From an uncultured Prevotella sp. (GTDB taxonomy: Bacteria > Bacteroidota > Bacteroidia > Bacteroidales > Bacteroidaceae): 64,000 nt of DNA. Below, piece after piece: positions 1-7,238 of this stretch. Both the position numbers and the translations under genes were made by a program. The notes below the pieces were generated by a model. The model was not told the origin of the DNA and made no database searches. It saw only the letters and a list, made by a program, of their open reading frames with translations. The DNA lies in NCBI GenBank assembly GCA_937907705.1, contig CALCVP010000020.1, forward strand, positions 1-64,000, written 5' to 3'. Each line of letters opens with the position of its first letter. Positions within the stretch are counted from its first letter, which is position 1.

Positions 1-1
1 C

Positions 2-70
2 CGGGTGCGCCTTGGCATTGTTTTCATGTTTGCAAATGAGCGTCTGCACGTGAACTTAAAGTCGAAATGA
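2..70 (+). CDS. C-terminal end of an unidentified gene (partial)
   Basis: An open frame enters from the left edge of the window and ends at TGA 68-70, giving the tail RVRLGIVFMFANERLHVNLK plus two more residues. Nothing in 22 residues allows a family assignment. The mix of hydrophobic and basic residues is compatible with a real protein end, but another frame also runs in from the edge (stop at 37-39), so this is only a possibility. It would lie upstream of the MFS transporter on the same strand. Confidence 0.25.
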   Translation, partial: RVRLGIVFMFANERLHVNLKSK

Positions 71-135
71 AATAGCACCGCCTGTATTGGTGAATTGCTT
101 TTTGGAATTATGAACAGAAGATAAGTATTATTACT

Positions 136-1365
136 ATGGGTATTAAGTCAATAAGCAGAAAATTAAAGGGCAACCCTACGATGGGTGAAGGTACCGTATA
201 TTCAATGCTCATTATTTGTAGCATTTCACATTTTTTGAATGACATGATACAGTCAATTATCCCTTCCATCTATCCAATTGTGAAGGATAAGTTCGATTTT
301 TCGTTTGCACAGATAGGCATTATCACTTTGGTGTTTCAGATGACTTCTTCCATTTTGCAACCCTTTACAGGGCTTTATGCCGACAAACATCCACGGCCTT
401 ACGCCTTGTCAGTAGGCATGTGTTTCACTTTGGCGGGGCTGTTGCTGTTAGCTTTTGCAGAGAACTACTTTCTCATTCTTTTAGCAGTGAGTATCGTTGG
501 TTTAGGTTCTTCCGTTTTTCATCCTACGGCTTCACGGGTGGCTCAATTGGCTTCGGGTGGCAAGAAGAGTTTGGCACAGTCTATCTTTCAGGTAGGAGGT
601 AATGGCGGTTCGGCAATAGGTCCGTTGCTTGCCGCTCTCATTATTCTGCCTTTCGGCCAACATGCCATCTCTTGGTTTGCCATAGCAGCATTGTTGGCAG
701 CGATAATAATGATTCGGTTAGGAGCTTGGTATAAGGTGAGACTTGCCTACGTGGTGAATCATCCTCAGAAGCAATCAGTTTCCATCCATGATATTTCTCG
801 GCGATCCAAGTGTGTGGCACTGTCCATTCTCATTTTGTTGGTTTTCTCAAAGTACTTCTATACTGCCTGTATCACCAGCTATTTCACTTTCTTTCTGATA
901 GACAAATTTGGCATTTCCGTGCAGGCATCTCAGCTTTGTCTGTTTGTCTTCCTTGCCGCTTTTGCCATTGGAACAGTAGCGGGCGGCATGTTGGGCGACA
1001 AGTTTGGCAGGAAGTATGTGATATGGTTTTCCATCTTGGGTGCCGCTCCATTTGCGATAGCCATGCCTTTTGCCAACTTCACTTGGACACTTGTCTGCAC
1101 TTTTCTTTCTGGATTTATCATTGCCTCTGCATTTTCGTCTATTGTGGTCTATGCCACCGACCTAATGCCAGACAAGGTAGGATTGATAGCCGGTATTTTC
1201 TTTGGACTAATGTTTGGCCTGGGAGGCCTTGGTTCTGCCTTTTTCGGATGGCTTGCCGACAAGACCAGCATTGAGTTTATCTTCAAGATAAGTGCTTTCT
1301 TGCCACTCTTGGGCGTCATCGCTGGCTTCTTGCCGAATGTGCAGAAGGTGAAAAACGGAAGATAG
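136..1365 (+). CDS. MFS transporter, fosmidomycin resistance (Fsr) type
   Basis: This is an inner-membrane efflux protein of the major facilitator superfamily with about 12 hydrophobic segments in 409 residues, the usual length. The early stretch SHFLNDMIQSIIPSIYP and the following FQMTSSILQPFTG resemble the fosmidomycin resistance protein subgroup, which exports small drugs by proton antiport. The loop RLGAWYK to about residue 225 separates the two six-helix halves. The annotated start at 136 gives a 15-residue basic lead; an in-frame ATG at 181 (MGEGTVYS) is an equally good start. An inverted repeat AGGCGAGA/TCTCGCCT overlaps the stop codon. The substrate cannot be read from sequence. The gene is followed by ogt on the same strand after 73 bp. 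Confidence 0.85.
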   Translation: MGIKSISRKLKGNPTMGEGTVYSMLIICSISHFLNDMIQSIIPSIYPIVKDKFDFSFAQIGIITLVFQMTSSILQPFTGLYADKHPRPYALSVGMCFTLAGLLLLAFAENYFLILLAVSIVGLGSSVFHPTASRVAQLASGGKKSLAQSIFQVGGNGGSAIGPLLAALIILPFGQHAISWFAIAALLAAIIMIRLGAWYKVRLAYVVNHPQKQSVSIHDISRRSKCVALSILILLVFSKYFYTACITSYFTFFLIDKFGISVQASQLCLFVFLAAFAIGTVAGGMLGDKFGRKYVIWFSILGAAPFAIAMPFANFTWTLVCTFLSGFIIASAFSSIVVYATDLMPDKVGLIAGIFFGLMFGLGGLGSAFFGWLADKTSIEFIFKISAFLPLLGVIAGFLPNVQKVKNGR

Positions 1366-1384
1366 GCGAGACACAGTCTCGCCT
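1364..1384 (+). terminator. Short hairpin after the MFS gene
   Basis: AGGCGAGA (1364-1371) and TCTCGCCT (1377-1384) form a perfect 8-bp stem with a 5-base loop that overlaps the stop codon of the MFS gene. No T-run follows, so it may be a weak or processing hairpin rather than a full intrinsic terminator. Confidence 0.4.
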
Positions 1385-1438
1385 AAATAAGGAGTTATTT
1401 ATCTACTTTCCAAAAAAATAATACAGAATGACTACTTT

Positions 1439-1957
1439 ATGAAGCAAACTATACATATTCAATATTACAATTCTCCTTGTGGAGAAATCGTCTTGGCATC
1501 TATAGGTGATGAGTTATGCCTTTGCGATTGGAATGAGTGGCCTTGTGCTGCACGTAACAAGCGTAGGCTTCTACGGTACTTGAATGCTGCGTGTACAGAG
1601 GAAACATCAGAAGTCTTGGAGAACACCAAGCAACAACTTGAAGAATATTTTGTCGGTATTCGCAAGACTTTTGATGTGAAGATACATCCCATCGGCACAG
1701 AGTTTCAGTGTCAAGTGTGGAGAGCATTGTGTGAGATACCATACGGTGAGACGAGAACCTATAAAGACATTGCACAGAAAGTGGACAATCTTAAAGGCGT
1801 CAGAGCTGTGGCGCAAGCCATTGGTGCCAATGGTATCAGCATTATTATTCCTTGCCACCGTGTCATCGGTTCTAACCGTTCCTTGACAGGATTTGCCGGC
1901 GGGTTGGACGCAAAACGACTTTTGCTTAAAATAGAATCAGTCAATGCAAGTAGTTAA
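1439..1957 (+). CDS. ogt: Methylated-DNA-protein-cysteine methyltransferase (Ogt/MGMT)
   Basis: Suicide DNA-repair protein that moves the methyl group from O6-methylguanine to its own cysteine. The active-site motif IIIPCHRVIGS is intact near residue 138, preceded by the DNA-binding helix region RTYKDIAQKV and followed by FAGGLDAKRLLL, as expected for the family. At 172 residues it has only the standard N-terminal domain plus catalytic domain, with no Ada regulatory domain. A degraded copy of its central part lies about 17.5 kb away at 19.28-19.44 kb, so this gene may be the survivor or replacement of a duplicated pair. Confidence 0.93.
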   Translation: MKQTIHIQYYNSPCGEIVLASIGDELCLCDWNEWPCAARNKRRLLRYLNAACTEETSEVLENTKQQLEEYFVGIRKTFDVKIHPIGTEFQCQVWRALCEIPYGETRTYKDIAQKVDNLKGVRAVAQAIGANGISIIIPCHRVIGSNRSLTGFAGGLDAKRLLLKIESVNASS

Positions 1958-1975
1958 GCGTATATTCACGCTTGA

Positions 1976-3594
1976 TTACTTCACAGTTATCTTTTTCCCT
2001 CCAACAATATAAATGCCACTTTTCAGACTTTTAAGTTGCCCCTTGTAGGCTGCCACTTTGATTCCTTGCAAGTTATATACAGCATTATATGTAATTGGTT
2101 TCAACGCTATCATGTTTTCCGTATTTGGAATACTTGTAGTGGCATCAAATTCTACTATATTTTTGAATTTTCCCCAAAAGGCGTGTGTCTTATAGATAGC
2201 TGTGGTACCCTTGGGCACATGGATTGTGCAGATGTTAGCCCAATCTTGTGGGAACATTTCTATTGTGTATTTGCCGTTTTTTACTTTTACGTAAGTGAAT
2301 AATCTGTCGTTGACCTCAATAGGAGCAGTCCAGTAGCAATAGATATCTTTCAATGGTGAATTTGTCTGGCTGCAAATAGTCCTGGATATACCGCCGTGTT
2401 CAGCATCAGCAGTAAGAATTTGGAATGGATCAATAATGTTTTCGCCCATTGATTCGATGCTGCTATACAGGTGCAGAGCAGTTGGTGTGTTTATATATCG
2501 TAGGGCGTTATTGCCAATTTTCCTGATGTGTTTGGGCAACTTGAAATTTTCTACGGGTAAGTTTGTAAATAGTTTAACGTTATTGTCTTCTTCTTTGCCC
2601 AAAACTTCGATCTGAGTGTTTTCCATGTCCAACTCTTTGAGCGAATACATTTCTGTGAACATGCCTACTGGAGCGGAGTTGCCTATTTTCTGTACATCAA
2701 GTGCTTTAAGTGAAGCAGGTAGCACCAATGATTCTAATTTTACACAACGACTGAAAGTCTTTTCATACAATGTTCCGATACCTTCTGGAATATTCAGTTC
2801 TTGTAGGTTCAGACAGTAATAGAAACTGTGGGCTCCAATGTTGTTGATGCTTTCCGGCAGTTGTATTTCCGTTATCCTGTTACATGCGCTGAAGCAACCT
2901 GTTCCTAACTTTTCAACACCTTCCGGTACGGTAATTTTGCCCGCTTTGTATCTCGGACACGATACCAAAGTTTTCATGTCTTTGGTATACAGTATGCCGT
3001 TATGTGCGGTATAGTATGGATTATCTTTGTCTACGACAAATTCTTCTATGTCGTATGTGGTATAGTTGGTATTGTAATGTTGCAGCCACCAGTTATGCTC
3101 TTCTTCATCTTTTATATATCCAGAGCTGATGCCACGGTTGAAAGTTTCTTCTTCTATGTCAGAAACAGATTTCGGAATCGTTACTTTCAAGCTGCGGTTG
3201 AGATAGAATGTGCCTTTTAATGTCTTTATTCCATCACTGAAGGTAACGCTCTTTACGTTTGGTGCAATCTTTGTATCGTTCCAGTCATCTTCACTGTCTC
3301 TTCCTACAAGATTGCTCATATTGACCACATTACAATGGTATTCTTTGCCTTCATAAGTTATGGTATACGGCACTGTCAGGTCTGGACTGCTGATGCTGGT
3401 AATCTGCTGGATGGTAAAAGTGGCGTCTGTGTAGAGATTGCAACGGTATCCGTTTATCTCTACGTTTGCTTTGTAGAGTTCTGCATCAGCGTTTTGAACG
3501 GTGGCTACATTCTGTTCAATGAATGTGGGGGGGTAGCATTACTTGCTACATGAAAGGCGAGTAATGCTGTGGCTAAAAAGGTTAGTTGTTTCAT
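1976..3594 (-). pseudogene. BspA-like leucine-rich-repeat surface protein, frameshifted in a C7 tract
   Basis: The main open frame (3373 down to 1976, 465 codons) encodes LRR_5/BspA-type repeats (for example ITEIQLPESINNIGAHSFYY) and ends in YNLQGIKV...LKSGIYIVGG followed by KKITVK, a C-terminal tail common on exported Bacteroidales proteins. It has no signal peptide. One sits upstream in another frame: ATG at 3594-3592 gives MKQLTFLATALLAFHVASNA, then the frame stops soon after a run of seven C (G7 on the plus strand, 3527-3533). Adding one C would join the two into one continuous protein of about 539 residues, and the linker then reads TFIEQNVATVQNADAELYKA without stops. So the gene is off by one base: phase variation, a true mutation or a sequencing error. 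LRR proteins of this family are thought to bind host or bacterial surfaces. Confidence 0.8.
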
Positions 3595-3627
3595 GTTTTT
3601 GTAAAATATTTTTATGGAATATAGATG

Positions 3628-3658
3628 CAAATATAATGGATATTTGTAAAATAAACAA
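3628..3658 (-). promoter_or_regulatory. Bacteroidetes-type promoter of the BspA-like gene
   Basis: On the minus strand TATATTTG (plus 3628-3635) matches the -7 consensus TAnnTTTG, with TTG (plus 3656-3658) 20 bases upstream. It lies about 34 bp before the signal-peptide ATG at 3594, which supports that upstream ATG as the true start of the broken gene. Confidence 0.6.
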
Positions 3659-3705
3659 AAATAAGTAAAAATATTACTTGTATTGCAGACGAATTCAGGA
3701 TAAGA

Positions 3706-3741
3706 AAGAAGACGGTAAAAATTATCTTTTACCATCTTCTT
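3706..3741 (-). terminator. Hairpin after the GH97 gene
   Basis: AAGAAGACGGTAAAA (3706-3720) and TTTTACCATCTTCTT (3727-3741) pair with one mismatch to give a long stem just downstream of the GH97 stop at 3773. Read on the minus strand it ends in a T-containing tract, so it probably ends GH97 transcription before the BspA-like promoter. Confidence 0.55.
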
Positions 3742-3772
3742 GATTTAATTGATGTGCACGTATGGGCTTGTT

Positions 3773-5746
3773 TTACTGTTTTGTCAGGATGCAAGCATAT
3801 CCACCGGCATTGGCGAGTTTGATATCGAGTGCTTTATTGTTTGATATGACAGTTGTTTTATGTTCACAATCCGTAGCTTTATTGTTAGCTTTCTTGCCAT
3901 CTTTCCAATATTCCAGTTTGTAGTTTCCTTTGTCAAGAAAGTCTAACGGGAGAGATATGTTGCGCTCTTTGCTATTGTTGATAACACCTATATACCATTG
4001 ATTGCCGTTTTTTTTGGCGATGGCTACATACGAGTAAGGTGTTCCTCCTACAAAGCGGATATCATCCCAGGTGGTAGGCACCTCTCTTACAAAGTCTTCG
4101 CCTACTTGTCCGTATACATTGTCGGGGTGTTCGCAGAAGCACATGAACGGACTTTCGTAGACTACGAATTTTGCCAGTTCTGCCGCTCTTGTATTGGATA
4201 CCAAGGTAGGCGACTGTGGCTTAAACTGCTTTTCCGTAACATTCAAGAAGCCTCCAGGTGTGTAGTCCATTGGTCCTGCCAGCAGTCTGGTGTATGCCAG
4301 TGTTACGTTGTGCTCAGGTGTTGGAGGATTGTCGCCTTTATAATATTCGCCTCCCAATACCCCCTCGCGTGTCAGCAGGTGTGGATAAGTACGCTCTATG
4401 CCGTCGGGTTTGTATGCCCCATGAAAGTCAAGCATCAGTTCATTGTCGGCTGTAGCCTTGATGATGCGTCTGTACCAGTTTACCATGTCTTGGTCGTCTC
4501 TGTCCATGAAGTCAATCTTTACGCCTTTGATGCCCCATTTGTGAAACAGTTTGAATGCCTCTTTATATTGGTCGTTGTTATTGGCATCTTCGCATCTCAG
4601 CCACAGCCAGATGTCTACATTCTTGCTTTTTGCGTATTGTAGTATTTCAGGCATATTGAGCTGTGGCGCAGGTTGTGTAATGATGGCTTGAGGCTGGTTG
4701 AAAGGTCCATACCAAGTCCAGTCTATCAGCATGTAAGGCCATTTTTCCTTGGCTGCCAGGTCAATATATTGTTTTATGACGCTTTGCTCCATTTTCACTT
4801 CGCTGCTCCACCAATGGTCCCAAGCCGACATGCCGGGCTTTATCCATGCTGTATTTTTCAGGGCGCAGTCGGGATTGAGCGAGCGCACAATTTCGCTTTC
4901 GATAAATTTGCCGGGATTGTGCCCTATCATGATTACTCGCCATGGCGAGTTGGTGGCTTCGGCAAATCTTGCTTTCACTCCATCCTCTTGTTCGCCTCGT
5001 ATAGGTGTCAGTTTTGTATCAAGCATTTGGTATCCTGCCTGTGCTGTTTGACTTCTGCCCAAGTAGAATGCGGGAAAGTTGTCGATATCGGCCTCTGTCA
5101 GTGTCATCCAGTTGTTGCTGTCCACCTTGATGAGTCCAGGCAATCCTGCCCGGCTGTCGGCCTTGATTTCTTTGACAGGTGTTTCTATGAATTTGCCTTC
5201 TTGCGATGACCTGTAACTTTTGCCATTGTCTTCGTAGTAAACAAATTGTGGTATCCATAGACTTGCTTCTTCAGGCACGGCATAGCCTGTAAGCTCTTTT
5301 ATAATCTGTCTGTTGCCTAACTCAGGAACGCCATAGAGTGTATAGCGAAACGCCACACCGTCATTCATCACTCGGAAAGCCACATCCATGCATCGGTACA
5401 GCCCGTCTTTTTCTTTCAGTTTCAGGGTAAGTGCCGTGTAGGGCACGGTGCAGTGGGCATGCTTGTTGCGCACAACAGGGGTCCATTCTTCTACCTTCTG
5501 TTCAGGTTTAGCATTGTTTTCTACGGTAAAATTGCCGTTCATGTCTTTCTCGTTCTTCAGTTGAAAGCCCATGGGCGAAGGCGCAATAAGTGTCTTTCCA
5601 TCCAGTTGAACGGCATAAGTAAGTGTCTTTTGGTTTGAAACTGTTAGAGTAATGTGTCCATCAGGTGATGATACCGCATATTCTTGTGCCGATATGGCAC
5701 CATAACAGAGCATAGCCAGTGCGGCAGAAACAACAAGCTTTTTCAT
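3773..5746 (-). CDS. Glycoside hydrolase family 97 (alpha-glucosidase/alpha-galactosidase type)
   Basis: Exported glycosidase of family GH97, the SusB family. The preferred start is ATG 5746-5744, which gives a clear signal peptide MKKLVVSAALAMLCYGAISA and a protein of 657 residues; an upstream in-frame start at 5821 would mask it. The N-terminal beta-sandwich begins YAVSSPDGHITLTVS; the (beta/alpha)8 barrel carries KGVKIDFMDRDDQDM and LMLDFHGAYKPDG, then REGVLGGEYY with glutamates. The Asp of IDFMD sits where retaining GH97 enzymes have their nucleophile, so a retaining alpha-galactosidase is possible, but activity cannot be fixed by reading. It stands alone with its own promoter and is divergent from the GH25 gene. 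A second GH97 lies at 31.7 kb. Confidence 0.92.
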   Translation of the reverse strand: MKKLVVSAALAMLCYGAISAQEYAVSSPDGHITLTVSNQKTLTYAVQLDGKTLIAPSPMGFQLKNEKDMNGNFTVENNAKPEQKVEEWTPVVRNKHAHCTVPYTALTLKLKEKDGLYRCMDVAFRVMNDGVAFRYTLYGVPELGNRQIIKELTGYAVPEEASLWIPQFVYYEDNGKSYRSSQEGKFIETPVKEIKADSRAGLPGLIKVDSNNWMTLTEADIDNFPAFYLGRSQTAQAGYQMLDTKLTPIRGEQEDGVKARFAEATNSPWRVIMIGHNPGKFIESEIVRSLNPDCALKNTAWIKPGMSAWDHWWSSEVKMEQSVIKQYIDLAAKEKWPYMLIDWTWYGPFNQPQAIITQPAPQLNMPEILQYAKSKNVDIWLWLRCEDANNNDQYKEAFKLFHKWGIKGVKIDFMDRDDQDMVNWYRRIIKATADNELMLDFHGAYKPDGIERTYPHLLTREGVLGGEYYKGDNPPTPEHNVTLAYTRLLAGPMDYTPGGFLNVTEKQFKPQSPTLVSNTRAAELAKFVVYESPFMCFCEHPDNVYGQVGEDFVREVPTTWDDIRFVGGTPYSYVAIAKKNGNQWYIGVINNSKERNISLPLDFLDKGNYKLEYWKDGKKANNKATDCEHKTTVISNNKALDIKLANAGGYACILTKQ

Positions 5747-5827
5747 ACGTAATAAATAAGTTAATAAATATTTGGTTATTGATCTTAGATTGATAGATAA
5801 TTGTAAGTGGCGTATTAACACTTATTG

Positions 5828-5857
5828 CAAATGTAGAAATTTATTGGATAGTTTCAA
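5828..5857 (-). promoter_or_regulatory. Bacteroidetes-type promoter of GH97
   Basis: Minus-strand TACATTTG (plus 5828-5835) fits TAnnTTTG and TTG (plus 5855-5857) lies exactly 19 bases upstream. The predicted transcript starts about 75 bases before ATG 5746. In the rest of the 5747-6061 gap the only other hint is TAATTTTG at 6009-6016, a lone -7 match that might serve the GH25 gene. Confidence 0.65.
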
Positions 5858-6061
5858 AATAAAATAGAGCTTATATAGGCAGATAAGCAGGAAAAGCGCA
5901 AGTTTTAACTATTGCTAACCGACAAATCTTGACAGTTTCTATTTTGCAAGTGCTGCTGTTGCTGCAATATTCTTCAGTTAAGATAACTGTAGTACGGCTA
6001 TTTCTTTGTAATTTTGCATCGTTTAGAAAGTGTTGAAAACTATCAAAATCGTGTATATTCA

Positions 6062-6847
6062 ATGAGACGACAACGGCGCAGACGCAATCATTATACTGTC
6101 AAGCAGCGTGTATGGGCAGCAGCAGGAGTCTGTCTGCTGTTGCTTTTGCTTGTTTTTCTGCTTAATCCGGGGCTTTTCAAGATAACCGTCAAGCAGGTGG
6201 AATCTTCTTTTTATGACCATTTGAAGGGCAAGCCTTATAGCCGTATGGCTTATGACGGCATAGATGTGTCGAAGCACAATGGAGTGATACAGTGGCAGGA
6301 GGTGGCCAAAAACACCCATATACAGTTTGTGTATATCAAGGCTACCGAGGGTCGCAGTTTGGTAGACAAGCGCTATCGTGCCAATATAGCGGCAGCTCGT
6401 GAGGCGGGCCTGCGTGTGGGGTCTTACCATTTCTTTACTTCCCGCTCATCGGCTCAAGCCCAATTCCGCAATTTCAGCAGCGTGGCGGACAAGCAGCAGC
6501 AAGACCTCATACCCTTGGTAGATGTGGAGGAGAAAGGCGTGAGAAGCTGGACTCCTGCCCAAGTGGTGGATAGTTTGTCGGTGTTTGTATCGTTGGTAAA
6601 GCAGCATTACGGCAAGTTGCCTGTTATTTACAGCGGTTCTCATTTCTATAATGAGGTGCTGGCGCCTCATTTCAATCATCATCTGCTGTTTATAGCGGCT
6701 TACAAGGACGACCTGCCTAAGCTGAAAGGGCCAGGCCGCTACAATATATGGCAGTATTCAGAGCGTGGACATGTAAAAGGCATCGGCAACTATGTAGACC
6801 TGAACCGCTTTGTTTCTGCCACTACTATTGACGACCTGTTGCTATGA
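6062..6847 (+). CDS. GH25 family lysozyme, membrane anchored
   Basis: Muramidase-fold protein that would cleave the MurNAc-GlcNAc bond of peptidoglycan. The start at 6062 gives a strongly basic head MRRQRRRRN followed by one membrane segment (AAGVCLLLLLLVFLLNPG), then the GH25 domain from YDGIDVSKHNG to the end. Expected active-site pieces are visible: the Asp of GIDVSKH, FVYIKATEG, GLRVGSYHFF and LIPLVDVEE. At 261 residues it is a single catalytic domain with an N-terminal anchor and no cell-wall binding repeats. In Gram-negative Bacteroidales such proteins usually serve in wall turnover. An in-frame start at 6014 would add 16 unlikely residues. Confidence 0.88.
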   Translation: MRRQRRRRNHYTVKQRVWAAAGVCLLLLLLVFLLNPGLFKITVKQVESSFYDHLKGKPYSRMAYDGIDVSKHNGVIQWQEVAKNTHIQFVYIKATEGRSLVDKRYRANIAAAREAGLRVGSYHFFTSRSSAQAQFRNFSSVADKQQQDLIPLVDVEEKGVRSWTPAQVVDSLSVFVSLVKQHYGKLPVIYSGSHFYNEVLAPHFNHHLLFIAAYKDDLPKLKGPGRYNIWQYSERGHVKGIGNYVDLNRFVSATTIDDLLL

Positions 6848-6888
6848 CGCCTTTCTGCGCAGACATTAGCCGTTATACAGTAGCTTTC

Positions 6889-7042
6889 CAATAACTATGC
6901 TATCGTCTTGTGATAGCATGGTTATCGCCTGCCAATAGCAATGCTATTGCCTGCTGATTGCATAGCTTTCGTACGTTGATTGCATAGCTATTGCACAGAC
7001 ATTGCAGTACACCTGCCTATTGGATGTACCGCAATGCAGATA
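6889..7042 (+). repeat. Array A: seven degenerate 22-bp tandem units
   Basis: The stretch splits without gaps into seven units of exactly 22 bp, starting at 6889, 6911, 6933, 6955, 6977, 6999 and 7021. Recurrent cores are TGATTGCATAGCTTTCG, TGATTGCATAGCTATTGC and CAATAGCAATGCTATTGC; the last two are largely self-complementary. Units 3-5 agree best and the outer ones are more diverged. The array ends 15 bp before the TTG of the thiamine operon promoter. It has no open frame and belongs to a family also found at 20008, 29046, 46140 and 62414, with a weaker member at 11146. Confidence 0.75.
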
Positions 7043-7056
7043 TTTGTTACATTTTT

Positions 7057-7086
7057 TTGCTTTTCTGATAAAATGCATTAATTTTG
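7057..7086 (+). promoter_or_regulatory. Promoter of the thiamine salvage operon
   Basis: TTG at 7057-7059, 19-base spacer, TAATTTTG at 7079-7086: a full match to the Bacteroidetes -33/-7 promoter. Transcription would start near 7093, about 15-20 bases before the TPP riboswitch, so the riboswitch lies wholly within the leader. Confidence 0.75.
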
Positions 7087-7106
7087 CATCCGGTTAGCAG
7101 AATGTT

Positions 7107-7190
7107 AACTAAGGGGTGCTGCCGCCATTGCGGATGCTGAGAACAAACCCGATGAACTTTTAGCCAGGTAATGCTGGCAAAGGAGCAACT
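7107..7190 (+). promoter_or_regulatory. TPP riboswitch (thi box)
   Basis: The conserved thiamine-pyrophosphate aptamer elements appear in order: AAGGGGTGCT (7111-7120), GCTGAGAACAAACCC (7136-7150) and GATGAACTTTTAGCCAGGTA, then ATGCTGGCAAAGGAG up to about 7185. CTGAGA and the GGTAATGCTGGCAAAGGAG segment are the hallmark sensor-helix sequences. The linking stem GCCGCCATTGCGG closes the P3 arm. It sits between a good promoter and the TonB receptor, about 50 bases before the start codon, with no strong T-run hairpin after it, so translational control by hiding the start region is more likely than termination. High TPP would switch the operon off. Confidence 0.92.
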
Positions 7191-7238
7191 GTCCTCTTTC
7201 CCCTTGTATATTATTTTATAATAGGTATTATTTTTCAC

